Origin: Verrucomicrobiia bacterium
GTDB taxonomy: Bacteria; Verrucomicrobiota; Verrucomicrobiia; Verrucomicrobiales; DEV007
Direction of reading: 5' to 3'
Assembly: GCA_020439995.1 (NCBI GenBank)
Contig: JAGROY010000001.1
Coordinates: 1 to 36,005, forward strand
DNA: 36,005 bases
The notes under the pieces were generated by a model. The model saw nothing but the letters and a program-made list of their open reading frames with translations, searched no databases and was not told where the DNA came from. Positions 15,730 to 25,303 of this stretch are shown one piece after another; within the stretch, counting starts at the first letter, position 1, and each line of letters opens with the position of its first letter. The position numbers and the translations under genes were made by a program.

Positions 15730-18168
15730 CTAAGGCTCCGCTACCGGGGGGACGGGGGTAGCACCTTCAATTTCCGATGTGGTGTCTGTTTTTCGCGCCA
15801 GGACAAAGTCTCCGTACTTCACTAGAAATTGCCAGCCCTGTGACTCGAAGATTTTCTCAAAATCCCCTGTCCGGGTTATGACAAAAAGTGCTCGACCATC
15901 GCTTTTGAGCCGCTTGACTTTTTTCGCCGACTTATGCAGCCGAGACTCCTGATCTTTATTGGGTGGGAAAACGAGGTCCGCCTGCCCCCGCGTCACATCG
16001 ACCGTACGCCCCAGATAAAACTCCAACCCGTGCGCCCGGATGTTACTACTTACAATACGGGCACCTTCGAAATCGGGCTGATTTTTGAGGACAGCTGCCA
16101 GTTCCCGCACAGAAGCCTGCTGCGCGAGAAGATGGTTTGCCTTCGGCACCTGGCTCGCCGCAGACAACAAGCACACCAACGAGGCCAGCGCGAACGCGAA
16201 CGAGCGCAATGGAGACTCAGCCGGCAGGTCTTTGCGAGCGAACCATACCAGTCCGGTCGCGGCAATCGCGAATCCAGCGATGGCCGGCGGACTCCAGTGG
16301 ATGGCAACGGATTCAGGAACGAACAGAGGGGAAATCGCGGCTGCGAGACCGAAGGCAACGCATACCGCAGCGAAGATATAGAGCGCCTTGCGCCCCAACT
16401 GCGCCCTGAAGCAGAGTGAAAGCGCCGTGGCGATCGCCAGCGCTGGGAACAACGGCAGGACATAGGTGAGCAACTTGGAACCGCTCACCGAAAGAATCAG
16501 AAACGGCGGGATCAGCCATCCTGCAAGCAACCATGCATTGTTGCCGATCGGTTGGCGGTTCTTCAGCTTGTTCACAAAGATCCCAGCCGGACGAAGCAGG
16601 AAAAATGTCCACGGCAGAAAGCCGGCGATCAGAATCGGCACGAAGAACCACCATGGCTGACTGCGTCCGTGACTGCTGGAGAGAAAGCGTTCGACGAGTT
16701 CTTTCTTAACAAAATAATCGTAGAGTTGCGGATGCATCGCACTGGCAACAATGAACCAGGAAAGCGCTACGGAAAGGCAGACAAGCCCGCCCAGCAGCCA
16801 GGGCAGGTTGAGCCTGGATTGCTGATTCCTTCGGCGACCTACAGCAAGCCCTAGTGCTGCAAAGGACGGGACAATGATTGCCATGGGCCCTTTGGTGAGG
16901 AACCCCAGCCCCATCGCAATGAAGAACAGCCAGCTATAAAGTGATCTCTGCCCCAGTGTGTGATGCTTGACGAGACAAGCGATCGCCGCCGTGATCCAAA
17001 AGCACATGGTCATGTCGGGGGTGAGCGTTCTTGCAAGAAAGAAGAACTCAAGCGTCGACGCGAGAATAAGTGCTGCCAGCCAGGCCACTCTTGAGCTGCT
17101 GAGCATCCGTGCAATCTGAAACGTCAGAAAGATCGTTCCCAGCCCTGCTAGAACCGAAGGCAAGCGCGCTCCAGATTCAGAGACACCGAAAACTTTGTAA
17201 CAGACGGTAGTGACCCAGTAGATGAATGGAGGCTTTTCCACATGGAAGAATCCGTTCAACGTGGGGATAAACAGATTGCCAGACTCGGCCATCTCCCGGG
17301 CGACTTCACCATACCTGCCCTCATCGGGTTCAAGGAGACCGTGATTGCCAACGAAGAGAATGAAGGCCGCGACAATCGAGATGGTCAGCAGCACACCCGC
17401 TTGAGCACCTCCCTGAACAGATTCGGAAGCGAGCCTCTTGTCCGAACGACGCCGGTTGAACCACGCCACTCCCATCATATCGACTGCCGGCCGCCAGAGC
17501 ATTTTTAACAGGCCATAGTTAGAGTGACCGCTCTGCCGTTCGCGGTGCTGAACTGGCACCTCGGCAATGCGAAACCCAGCACCTGCGGCGAGAGCTGGAA
17601 CAAATGAGTACAGCGTCTGCATAGGGATCATGGAGTCCACCACCTCACGACGCATTACTTTTAACGCACAGCCTGAATCAGTCATGCCGTCGCCCAGCAA
17701 CTGGCCACGCACACGGTTTGCGATGCGGGACATCCAGCGACGGAGCGCACTGTCGCGCCGCGTAGCCCGAATCCCTACCACCATGTCCACACCATCGTCC
17801 ATTTTCAAAATCAGCTTGCCAATGTCTGCAGGGACGTTCTGGCCATCGCCGTCCATGGTCACGATCAGCGCTCCCCGTGCTGCATGCATTCCCTTGAACA
17901 ATGCCGCCCCCTGCCCGGAGTTCCTCTCCAACGTCAGGACTCGCACGCGCGCATCGTGAGAGGCAATCGTTTGCAGCACCTTTGCTGAATCGTCTGTGCT
18001 CGCATCATTGACAAAAAGGACTTCCCACGGTTCCCCGATGCCCTCGAATACATCCCGAATCTCGTTGTAGAGAGGCTCAATATTGAGTTCCTCGTTATAC
18101 ACAGGCACCACTGCCGAATAGCGCAGCAGCGGGTTCGAAGAAGATAACTCAGTGGGAGCTTCGATCAT
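15730..18168 (-). CDS. Fusion of GT2 polyprenyl-phosphate sugar synthase and ArnT/PMT-type membrane glycosyltransferase
   Basis: From the ATG at 18168 this is 812 residues; the frame extends upstream to 18279 without homologous sequence. Residues 12-235 form a GT2 domain like DPM1/ArnC/GtrB: YSAVVPVYNEE, D106-G-D-G acidic motif, TDSGCALKVMRR, and RQSGHSNYG. These enzymes move a sugar from a nucleotide to polyprenyl phosphate. From about residue 255 the protein is a polytopic GT-C transferase: a membrane helix, then LEPD282-E-G-R-YGEVAREM, the first periplasmic loop acidic motif of ArnT/PMT_2 enzymes, then about ten hydrophobic helices including GLGFLTKGPMA, and a soluble C-terminal region (about 690-812). 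One chain could thus make a lipid-linked sugar on the inside and transfer it to lipid A or protein on the outside. The last residues are Pro/Thr rich. Confidence 0.85.
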   Translation of the reverse strand: MIEAPTELSSSNPLLRYSAVVPVYNEELNIEPLYNEIRDVFEGIGEPWEVLFVNDASTDDSAKVLQTIASHDARVRVLTLERNSGQGAALFKGMHAARGALIVTMDGDGQNVPADIGKLILKMDDGVDMVVGIRATRRDSALRRWMSRIANRVRGQLLGDGMTDSGCALKVMRREVVDSMIPMQTLYSFVPALAAGAGFRIAEVPVQHRERQSGHSNYGLLKMLWRPAVDMMGVAWFNRRRSDKRLASESVQGGAQAGVLLTISIVAAFILFVGNHGLLEPDEGRYGEVAREMAESGNLFIPTLNGFFHVEKPPFIYWVTTVCYKVFGVSESGARLPSVLAGLGTIFLTFQIARMLSSSRVAWLAALILASTLEFFFLARTLTPDMTMCFWITAAIACLVKHHTLGQRSLYSWLFFIAMGLGFLTKGPMAIIVPSFAALGLAVGRRRNQQSRLNLPWLLGGLVCLSVALSWFIVASAMHPQLYDYFVKKELVERFLSSSHGRSQPWWFFVPILIAGFLPWTFFLLRPAGIFVNKLKNRQPIGNNAWLLAGWLIPPFLILSVSGSKLLTYVLPLFPALAIATALSLCFRAQLGRKALYIFAAVCVAFGLAAAISPLFVPESVAIHWSPPAIAGFAIAATGLVWFARKDLPAESPLRSFAFALASLVCLLSAASQVPKANHLLAQQASVRELAAVLKNQPDFEGARIVSSNIRAHGLEFYLGRTVDVTRGQADLVFPPNKDQESRLHKSAKKVKRLKSDGRALFVITRTGDFEKIFESQGWQFLVKYGDFVLARKTDTTSEIEGATPVPPVAEP

Positions 18169-18352
18169 TAAGGGTTTCAGGTAGCCTGATAGAAACTGGG
18201 AAGAAAGGAGGGAACTGTCAACGAAGCATTGACCGGCGACAGTTCCCAATGCTTTAGCTCCGCTGGTTCCCCGGCGCAACCATCGAAATTCCTCTGATCA
18301 TGTCCGCCAAACATGCGAACACAATGAGGGTGTATGCCCTAGTGCCCTAGGG

Positions 18353-21300
18353 TTAATCCGAAATACCAACTGCATCCGCTTTCCTCCTGCCAAAAGCCGC
18401 ATACAGCGGCGGCATCAGGAAGAGGTTCAGCAATGTTGAGGTGACAAGTCCACCCACGATGACGACAGCCATGGGGTATTCGATTTCATGACCCGGTAGA
18501 TTTCCACGGAAGATGAGCGGAACCAGCGCAAGAGCGGCACACAGGGCAGTCATCAGGATAGGGGCGAGGCGCTCTTCTGCACCGCGCAGCACTAGCGGAA
18601 TGCCGAATTCCATTCCCTCCTCCTCCTGCAAGTGCTTGTAGTGACTGATCAACATGATTCCGTTGCGAGCCGCGATTCCTAACACAGTAACGAAACCGAC
18701 CAATGATCCCAACGATAGAACACCGCCGGTAAGGAACGCTCCGGCAACACCGCCAACAAGAGCGAGTGGAAGAGTGAAGGCGACCAGAGCCATGAGCCGG
18801 GTGGATTGAAAATCTGCCTGCAGCAGAACCAGGATACCGATCACCGCCAGGGCAGACAGGGCCAGCAGCCTACGGCGAGATGCCTGGCGCTCAGCAAACT
18901 CGCCCAGGAACTCAGGATGGTAGCCGCTTTCAAAGTTGAGGGCTTTGACCTGCTCCTCGACGTCACGCGCAACCGCGCCTAGATCACGACCAGCGACGTT
19001 GCAGGTGACATCGATCCGCCGCGAGGAACCCTCGCGTTTGATCGTGTTCGGAGCGGGCACGACTTCGATGTCTGCAACATCACCGAGAGGCACCGCAGTG
19101 CCGAGCGTGGTTTCGATCGGGAGCCTGCGCAGCGCTTGAAGGTCGTTGCGAATGTGCTCCTGCCCCCACACGGAAACACCAACAATTTTTTGATTCTCGT
19201 AAACTTCACCAACTCTGGTTCCCTGCACCAGTGTCGCCATGGCGCGGCGCACCTTACCAGAAGTCAGGCCAAAATTCGCCGCGACTTCAGGCCGCAACCG
19301 CACTTGCACCTGCGGCACTAACACTTGTGCCTCCACTTTTACATCGGTGGCGCCATCGACGCTCGAAATGACGCCGCTGACCTCCTGGGCCTTGCTCACC
19401 AGTTTCTCAAGATCATCACCAAAAATACGTACCACGATAGTAGCGCTGGCGCCGGATAGAACTTCTTTGATCCGCTCTTTCAGGTATGTCAGCAGGTCAC
19501 GGTAGAGGCCAGGGTAGCCATTGACCACCTCCTGAACCTTGGCCACGGTCTCATCATAAGGGGCATCTTCGTCGAGACTGATCCACAGCTCGGTAAAGTT
19601 GGGGCCGACCACTTCGTCCGCAACTTCAGCGCGACCGATGTGCGACCCGAAATTGCGCACGCCGGGGATGGCCCTCAGTTCTTTGCTGGCCGCAACTGTG
19701 ATGCGATCCATCGATTTGATCGACGAGCCGGGCTTCTCCACCCAGTGCATCAGGAAGTCGGATTCTTTGAAGTTGGGAAGGAACTCCTCTCCAAGTTTTC
19801 GTAGAGAAAGACCGGTGATCACGAAAGTGCCCAGGATAAAGATCATCGCGAATTTTGGCATCGCAACAAACCTCGGCAGCACCCGGCGGTATCCGGCCTT
19901 CAGCACGCGCACCAGTGGCGCGTCCAGCTTCCGCTCACGGGCACCGGGCAGCAGAATCAGGCTCATAGCCGGGGTCACGGTAAGCGCGACGAGAAGCGAG
20001 GCCAGGATCGCCAGTACATACGACAGCGCTAGCGGCTGGAAGAATGCACCAGAGAGTCCGCCAAGAAAGAACACTGGCAGGAACACGAGGATGACGATCA
20101 GGCTGGCATAGACGACGGCGCTCCGTACTTCCAGCGATGCTTTCAACACGACCTGATAGGATGACAACGGGCTGCCTGCGGCACGGTTCAAGCGCAGGCG
20201 CCGCATGATGTTCTCAACATCGATGATCGCATCGTCCACAACTTCACCGATTGCGATCACCAGCCCGGCGATAGACATTGTATTCAACGTGCCGCCTCGA
20301 TAGTGCAAAATGAGTGCCGCCGTGAGGAGTGAGAGTGGAATCGCCACGAGGCTGATCGCGGCCGTGCGCCAGTCGAACAGGAACAGCACGAGGATGATGA
20401 CCACAAATGCGCAGCCTAGCCACATCGCCTCGCCCAAATTCTTTAGCGAACGCTCGATGAAAGTCGCAGGACGAAAAATGGTCGTGTCGAACTCCAGATC
20501 CTTGAGCCCCGGACGTAGCAGCTCCATCGCCTTTTCGACCTCGAGCGAAACATCGAGCGTGTTGCCCCACGGTTGCTTTTCGACAATAAGAAGCAGGCCT
20601 GGTTGATCGTTGATGATGGCATCACCGATCGGCGCAGGGTGTCCCACCACCACTTCAGCGACATCACCAATGCGGATGGGCGCTCCATTGACCGTCTTGA
20701 CCACTGTCGCTCCGAGGTCCTCTGGACTTTGAATCGACGATGCATGCTTGACCGGCAGACGCTGGTTCGGCGTGTCAATGAAGCCACCAGCCGAAACGGT
20801 GGCAGCATCGCCCGCAGCGGTGACGACCTGGTCCAGCGTCACTCCATTGGCCAGTAGCCGATCTGGATCGACCAGCACCTGGAACTGGCGATCGCGCTGC
20901 CCCCAGATGGCGACATTGGCCACGCCTGAGATCGCCATGAGCCGCGGCCGAATGGTCCACAGGGCAAGATCCGTCATCTCCATTTGATTCAGCTTATCCG
21001 ACCAGATGCCAATCTTCATCGCGCGGCTGGTCGACGAAAGTGGCGGCAGAATGTGTGGCTGATGAGCGACTGCTGGGAGTTGGCCGGCGACGGTGGCCAC
21101 TCTCTCCTGCACCAGCTGGCGTGCGGTCGGCAGATCAGTGCCACGTTCGAACAAAAGCCGCACCGCTGACAATCCAAGCACGGACTTGGAGCGAATTGTC
21201 GTCACCCAGGCGGTGCCATTGAGAGCATTCTCAAGTGGCACAGTGATCAGGCTCTCCACTTCTTCGGTGGAGAGACCAGGCGCTTCCGTTTGGATTTCGA

Positions 21301-21439
21301 CAAGTGGTGGAGCAAACTCGGGAAACACATCCAGCGGCGTGGTTTCCAAAGTGCGAACGCCGACGACGATGAGAACCGCTGCCAGTGCAAGCACCAGCAC
21401 GCGAAAGCGCAGGGAATTGGAGACGAGGGAAGTCAGCAT
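18353..21439 (-). CDS. RND efflux pump, heavy-metal-efflux (CusA/CzcA) type
   Basis: The 1028-residue inner membrane proton-driven pump has the full RND length: an N-terminal membrane helix, a large periplasmic loop (about 35-335), a helix bundle, a second periplasmic loop (about 545-850) and a final bundle. Family blocks include [21 protein letters not shown] at 37-57, [14 protein letters not shown] before D402-D403 in transmembrane helix 4 (the proton relay site), and [17 protein letters not shown] near the end. The sequence clusters by eye with HME rather than HAE drug pumps. It is the last gene of a three-gene unit after an outer membrane factor and a fusion protein, with 6 bases between it and the fusion protein gene. 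The metal cannot be deduced. No regulator is adjacent. Confidence 0.9.
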   Translation of the reverse strand: MLTSLVSNSLRFRVLVLALAAVLIVVGVRTLETTPLDVFPEFAPPLVEIQTEAPGLSTEEVESLITVPLENALNGTAWVTTIRSKSVLGLSAVRLLFERGTDLPTARQLVQERVATVAGQLPAVAHQPHILPPLSSTSRAMKIGIWSDKLNQMEMTDLALWTIRPRLMAISGVANVAIWGQRDRQFQVLVDPDRLLANGVTLDQVVTAAGDAATVSAGGFIDTPNQRLPVKHASSIQSPEDLGATVVKTVNGAPIRIGDVAEVVVGHPAPIGDAIINDQPGLLLIVEKQPWGNTLDVSLEVEKAMELLRPGLKDLEFDTTIFRPATFIERSLKNLGEAMWLGCAFVVIILVLFLFDWRTAAISLVAIPLSLLTAALILHYRGGTLNTMSIAGLVIAIGEVVDDAIIDVENIMRRLRLNRAAGSPLSSYQVVLKASLEVRSAVVYASLIVILVFLPVFFLGGLSGAFFQPLALSYVLAILASLLVALTVTPAMSLILLPGARERKLDAPLVRVLKAGYRRVLPRFVAMPKFAMIFILGTFVITGLSLRKLGEEFLPNFKESDFLMHWVEKPGSSIKSMDRITVAASKELRAIPGVRNFGSHIGRAEVADEVVGPNFTELWISLDEDAPYDETVAKVQEVVNGYPGLYRDLLTYLKERIKEVLSGASATIVVRIFGDDLEKLVSKAQEVSGVISSVDGATDVKVEAQVLVPQVQVRLRPEVAANFGLTSGKVRRAMATLVQGTRVGEVYENQKIVGVSVWGQEHIRNDLQALRRLPIETTLGTAVPLGDVADIEVVPAPNTIKREGSSRRIDVTCNVAGRDLGAVARDVEEQVKALNFESGYHPEFLGEFAERQASRRRLLALSALAVIGILVLLQADFQSTRLMALVAFTLPLALVGGVAGAFLTGGVLSLGSLVGFVTVLGIAARNGIMLISHYKHLQEEEGMEFGIPLVLRGAEERLAPILMTALCAALALVPLIFRGNLPGHEIEYPMAVVIVGGLVTSTLLNLFLMPPLYAAFGRRKADAVGISD

Positions 21440-21445
21440 CGTCGG

Positions 21446-22471
21446 TTACTTGCCGATTCCAAACTCAGTGCCGAACAGCTCGATCACACCATTTACTGCA
21501 ACCTGCGCGCCAGCTTCCGGGCCGCTCGCGATCGCTGCATTTTCGCCAGTTACATAGCGTACCTGCACACGATGACGCTGGTATTTTTGCGGCCCAATAT
21601 TCTTGTAGACCCATTGGCCACCATTGATATCCGTCACCACTGCAGCCCATGGAACAGTCAGTTCCTCGCCGGACCCCGTGAGAGGGAGCGTTACTCCAAC
21701 GCGCTGTCCCAGCTGAAAACTGTCTTCAGCCACCTCAAGCGCGAAGTATAAGTCAGCTGTGGCCGTCCCCGCAGTGCTCGATGACATTGGCACCTTCACT
21801 CTGGTTCCCTTGATTTTTGGCGCACCAGGTCGATCGGCAAGGCCACCAATTTCTGCGACAGCGTCCTTTTGAATGCGCTGCAAATCCCCGACGTAAACTG
21901 GGACACGCACCCAGACAAGCGATCGATTCACCGATTGCAGCACCGGCTCTCCGAGCAAATCACGGCGTGTCTTTGCCGCAGCGACGGCGGCCTCTGCAAG
22001 TTGCAGCGCGGCGCGAGCGTCGTCGACGTCTTTGGCAGTGCCGGCGTTGTTGTTGAGCAGCCCTTCAGCACGCTTGAACGCAATCTGCGCTGCTTCCAGA
22101 TCGAGTGCCGCCTTCTTAATTACAGCGTCAGCGTCCACTTGCAGGCCCGCCACGGAAACCATTTCAGCGGGAGTCATGTTGGGAAATAACGAGTAGATCG
22201 ACTCATCACCACCAGCCGCGCCGATGAGGGGCAGGATAATGTCACCGCCGAACGTGCGAGAGCGTTTGATGGTTTTCTTTTCCACCGGTCTTAATTCGAT
22301 ACCGAGCCGCTTCTCCGCCTGCGAGGTCAGCGTGATGGTCGTGAGATCAGACTCTGGAACAGGATTCGAGACCATCGCCGGCTGCGGCCCGGAAGCAGGC
22401 TTTTCTCCTGCCCCGGCAGTGAGGGAGGCGAACGATGCGGCGAAAAGCGTGGGGAGAATGGAATACCTCAT
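21446..22471 (-). CDS. Periplasmic membrane fusion protein of the RND efflux system
   Basis: This 341-residue adaptor bridges the RND pump and the outer membrane channel. It starts with a signal peptide (about residues 1-20). Residues 105-165 form an Ala/Glu/Lys-rich helical hairpin (KKAALDLEAAQIAFKRAEGL, then KDVDDARAALQLAEAAVAAAK) as in CusB/CzcB. Beta-barrel and membrane-proximal pieces follow (DSFQLGQRVGVTLPL, LTVPWAAVVTDINGGQWVYK). The N-terminal half-lipoyl segment is hard to recognise, so the protein is short and simplified compared with typical CusB (about 400). It sits 6 bases after the TolC-like gene and 6 bases before the pump gene, with no Shine-Dalgarno at either junction, consistent with coupled translation. 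Confidence 0.87.
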   Translation of the reverse strand: MRYSILPTLFAASFASLTAGAGEKPASGPQPAMVSNPVPESDLTTITLTSQAEKRLGIELRPVEKKTIKRSRTFGGDIILPLIGAAGGDESIYSLFPNMTPAEMVSVAGLQVDADAVIKKAALDLEAAQIAFKRAEGLLNNNAGTAKDVDDARAALQLAEAAVAAAKTRRDLLGEPVLQSVNRSLVWVRVPVYVGDLQRIQKDAVAEIGGLADRPGAPKIKGTRVKVPMSSSTAGTATADLYFALEVAEDSFQLGQRVGVTLPLTGSGEELTVPWAAVVTDINGGQWVYKNIGPQKYQRHRVQVRYVTGENAAIASGPEAGAQVAVNGVIELFGTEFGIGK

Positions 22472-22477
22472 GGATGG

Positions 22478-23797
22478 TTAGTGAGCGTTTCGGTAGTGCC
22501 CCACAGCTCGCTCAAGTTCAGTACTTGCGCGCTGCAGGTCGGCCCGCGCCTCAGAATAACGAAGACGAGCGGCGGTGAGTTTACGATTGGTTTCAACGAC
22601 TTGAAGAAAGGTTGCCGAGCCCCCCTTGTATGCCCGTTCGGCCTGATCGATCGCGCCTTCGAGTGGAGGAATGATGTCGTGCTTCCAGGTGTCTGCACTG
22701 CGCTGCGCCTGGAGGGCAAGAGTGTGTGACTCGCGCACTTCAAGAATAATCTGATCCCGCACCGCGAGGTAGTGTTTCGAAGCCTTTTCGATTGTTGCCT
22801 TCGCGCGCGCTTTGCCGGCCTGGTTCCGGTCGAACAAGGGAATCGGCAGATCAATCCCCGGCCCGGCTTCAAAGTCGCTGCCACTGCCATTGGTATCCAG
22901 CACCGCCGTTAGCTTGTAGGCCTCCGAGTTCGCAAGACCTGCCCGCGCCACTGCGCTCTCGATCGCAATTTCCGCAGCACGCAGATCCGCGCGCGCTGCA
23001 AAGGCGTCCTTCAAAAGGCCAGCTAGGTCGGCAGGCACAGACGACACTTCAGACAATCCAGATGGGCTGATGTTGAAGTCGGACAACCCGATGCCTAACA
23101 CTTTTGCCAATCGATTTTTCGCCAAGGTTACGTCATCGCCGAGCTTCTCCAGCTCCTGCTTCGCCTGGAGCTGATCGGTCTTCGCAGTCGTCGCCTCGAG
23201 CTCCAGCGCAGTTCCCGCCCGGCGGCGAGCATCCACCAGTTCCGCGACCTCTCTGGACAGCCTCAGCGCTTCCTCAGCCAGCTTCACGCGCTCCTTCGCA
23301 AGGCTCAAATTCGTGTAAGCGATGCGTACATCCCGGACGAGATCCATACTGCTCTGCTGCAGCGTTTTTGCGATCTTGTCGGCATCCAGCCTGGCTACCG
23401 CCACACGCTTTGGCCGCAGCCAGATCGCCTCGGCAGGATACTTCACTGCGAATTCCAGCTGCTTGGGGCCGGCCGGAAACAACATCGACAGCGTCGGATT
23501 TGGCAACGTCTTTGCCTGAACAAGGTCCGCCTCCGCAAGGCCGACGTCAGCCATCGCCTCCAGAAAAGCTGCATTGTTAAACAGAGCTATCCACACTGCC
23601 TGATCCTCGCTCAGGGGGTTCTTGAGAGCCACACCAGCAGGCAGACGGACCTCCCCTACAGGAGCGGCGACAACACCGGACTGCCGCCCACCTTGATCAA
23701 AAGATGCGCAACTGCTCAACAGGATGCCACAGCTCAGGACAGAGATCTGATATAGGAAGTAGTATTTCAACAGTGCATGGGACGTTCCAAACTCCAT
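22478..23797 (-). CDS. TolC-family outer membrane factor (CusC/CzcC-like lipoprotein)
   Basis: The ATG at 23797 gives 439 residues; an upstream in-frame extension to 23890 has no support and lacks a signal. The N-terminus carries a hydrophobic stretch ending in LLSSC, so Cys28 is probably the lipid anchor. The body shows the two-fold repeated helical pattern of outer membrane efflux proteins: long helices (RIAYTNLSLAKERVKLAEEA, ELEATTAKTDQLQAKQELEKL) and a second repeat ending with QAERAYKGGSATFLQVVETN, a conserved OEP signature. LPNPTLSMLF and GPGIDLPIPLFDRNQAGKARA are also typical of metal-type channels. It is the first gene of the CBA-ordered efflux unit. No metal-responsive promoter motif was identified upstream. 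Confidence 0.88.
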   Translation of the reverse strand: MEFGTSHALLKYYFLYQISVLSCGILLSSCASFDQGGRQSGVVAAPVGEVRLPAGVALKNPLSEDQAVWIALFNNAAFLEAMADVGLAEADLVQAKTLPNPTLSMLFPAGPKQLEFAVKYPAEAIWLRPKRVAVARLDADKIAKTLQQSSMDLVRDVRIAYTNLSLAKERVKLAEEALRLSREVAELVDARRRAGTALELEATTAKTDQLQAKQELEKLGDDVTLAKNRLAKVLGIGLSDFNISPSGLSEVSSVPADLAGLLKDAFAARADLRAAEIAIESAVARAGLANSEAYKLTAVLDTNGSGSDFEAGPGIDLPIPLFDRNQAGKARAKATIEKASKHYLAVRDQIILEVRESHTLALQAQRSADTWKHDIIPPLEGAIDQAERAYKGGSATFLQVVETNRKLTAARLRYSEARADLQRASTELERAVGHYRNAH

Positions 23798-23997
23798 GCA
23801 GGGACGTCGTCGCAGACTAGAACCTAAACATGACCGAATTCTGACCTGTTCTGGCCATGCCTCAAAAAATCGCCAAAACCCGAGCGACAACCTAAGCCAG
23901 CCCCCCTCTCAAAAACATCACCAGTCTCATCGTAACCGCCCCGCCAGATTGGATTACGACCAATCTGCTGAACAGGGAAGTCGCCTATCCCTTTAAC

Positions 23998-24257
23998 CCG
24001 CCCGACAAAGGATATAGATTTGGGCCGCCCCGTTCCCCTTGAGGATCTCTGAATAGCCAAATCCCGTGCTTTCGATTGAAATACTGAGGTCTGTAACACA
24101 GGTGACCGCTTTCGTCGTCGGTGAATCTGGTGCTGAAGCGGAAGGGATTCTCCCACTCGATGGCACGGGATTCCAGCCGTCGTAGGCAAAGGTATCGGTA
24201 TAGATAAACCTTCGCTCGCTTTTGTTTGCCTCCCTTGACTGTGCCTGCACTGGAAGT
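23998..24257 (-). pseudogene. RHS-repeat core remnant, frameshifted
   Basis: This gap between the efflux unit and the PEP-CTERM gene holds decayed coding DNA. One frame reads ENPFRFSTRFTDDESG, then LCYRPQYF, IWLFRDPQGERGG and PNLY, the well-known C-terminal signature of RHS-repeat-associated core domains. The preceding FAYDGWNP element is in another frame, so at least one frameshift separates them, and stops occur soon after NLY. No long RHS gene lies upstream on this strand, so it is a fragment of a lost RHS toxin or surface protein. The rest of 23798-23997 shows nothing recognisable. Confidence 0.65.
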
Positions 24258-24264
24258 ACAAAAA

Positions 24265-24297
24265 AATGCCCCGTTCACGGAACGCGAACGGGGCAAT
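24265..24297 (-). terminator. Rho-independent terminator of the PEP-CTERM gene
   Basis: A 10-bp perfect stem (24267-24276 with 24286-24295, TGCCCCGTTC/GAACGGGGCA) is followed on the minus strand by a run of seven T residues. It lies about 25 bases past the stop codon of the gene at 24322-25080. Confidence 0.85.
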
Positions 24298-24321
24298 TCG
24301 ATCATGATTAATTAAATCCGA

Positions 24322-25080
24322 TTAGCGGCGCCGACGCACCACAAGGCCAATGAAGCCAAGTCCAATCAGCATTGCACTACTTGGCTCGGGAACTGCGGCG
24401 ACCTGGTTGGTCAATCCATACATGTGGAAGCTGCCGGAATTTGCAATGGCTTCGCCCACTGCAGCATTGATAACTAAGCTATCGCTTTGAGCAGTATAGG
24501 AATAGTTAAGATAATAGGCTTCTCCCCAGTTGTCAGTGCCAAGGACGAGGTTTGGGCGGTCCTCCGGGCCGCTGACGGTGTCGACCTCTGCTCCATTGGT
24601 GAATGTGAATGCGATCGGGCGACCACTCCCTTCGGTGTCCCACGGACGGATGTAAAGACGAAGATCGTAGCTGGCTCCCGATGTCAGACCGGACACCGTA
24701 AAGTTCTGCGCAGAAGGTTGGTCCGCGCCATTGCCAGAGTAGGTGAAATCTTGGAGCAAACCAAGAATCTCCGGACCAGTGGGAACACGGCCATTGGCCT
24801 CATTCCAGTCGCCAAAATTCCCAGTCACTTGATTTTTACTTTTATCACCAGTATCCCAATTAAAATTTGCCGGAGTGGCATCCGTAGTAAGAGCGTCAAA
24901 GGCCACACCATTCACAGACACTGCGCTGCCACCGCTGATGGCGTGAGTGTAAGTGTTGGCCGAAGAAATACCTGAACTCGCGTCATCCGAAAATGGTGCG
25001 CTCAGACTAATAGTTCCAGCGAAACCTGACGAAGCAGTGATTCCAAGAACTGTAGATGCAAAGAGTGTGCGAAGTTTCAT
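24322..25080 (-). CDS. PEP-CTERM protein with a single YTHAISGG module
   Basis: The 252-residue protein has a signal peptide (1-21, GFAG) and a classical PEP-CTERM tail: VPEPSS, a hydrophobic segment (AMLIGLGFIGLVV) and RRRR at the end, which would be cut by an exosortase (not in this window). Between them is one module of about 210 residues: SSGISSANTYTHAISGG, VNGVAFDAL, DFTYSGNGAD, LYIRPWDTEGSGRP, GTDNWGEAYYLNYSY and NSGSFHMYGLTNQ. The same module occurs three times in the neighbouring 1236-residue protein. It looks like a secreted, sortable beta-sandwich, perhaps matrix or adhesion related; function is unknown. A strong terminator follows. The leader before the ATG reads ACCTCCAA, the opposite of a Shine-Dalgarno. 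Confidence 0.88.
   Translation of the reverse strand: MKLRTLFASTVLGITASSGFAGTISLSAPFSDDASSGISSANTYTHAISGGSAVSVNGVAFDALTTDATPANFNWDTGDKSKNQVTGNFGDWNEANGRVPTGPEILGLLQDFTYSGNGADQPSAQNFTVSGLTSGASYDLRLYIRPWDTEGSGRPIAFTFTNGAEVDTVSGPEDRPNLVLGTDNWGEAYYLNYSYTAQSDSLVINAAVGEAIANSGSFHMYGLTNQVAAVPEPSSAMLIGLGFIGLVVRRRR
24400..25017 (-). repeat. YTHAISGG module, single copy
   Basis: This is the module of the PEP-CTERM protein, homologous to the three modules in the next gene. The DNA for YTHAISGG (near 24929-24956) is almost identical to the segment near 26101-26128. Confidence 0.75.
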
Positions 25081-25242
25081 TTGGAGGTAATATCGGGACT
25101 TTCCGATGGGGAGTCAACTGTAAGCACTAGATAATCTGGAATTTCAGCCTGATTCGCGAAGATTTGCAGTTGCGAGATGTGAAAATTAGGATTTTTCGAG
25201 AAAATTCAACCCACAGCGACGGATAGTCGCCGTCGAAAATAA

Positions 25243-25278
25243 AAGTGGCGACGCTAGCCTATTGCTGCGTCGCCACTT
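25243..25278 (-). terminator. Rho-independent terminator of the 1236-residue protein gene
   Basis: A 12-bp perfect stem (25243-25254 with 25267-25278, AAGTGGCGACGC/GCGTCGCCACTT) with a 12-nt loop is followed on the minus strand by TTATTTTCG. A second, smaller hairpin (25217-25222 with 25230-25235, CGACGG/CCGTCG) lies just beyond. The remaining gap up to the next gene (25081-25216) shows no further feature. Confidence 0.82.
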
Positions 25279-25303
25279 CGGATTGGACTGAATTTCAGCC
25301 CGA

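Noticed and set aside
15730..23797. Complete lipid A aminoarabinose (arn) operon
   Set aside because: Only the ArnC/ArnT-like fusion is present; no ArnA, ArnB, ArnD or flippase-like genes were seen, so the sugar cannot be named.
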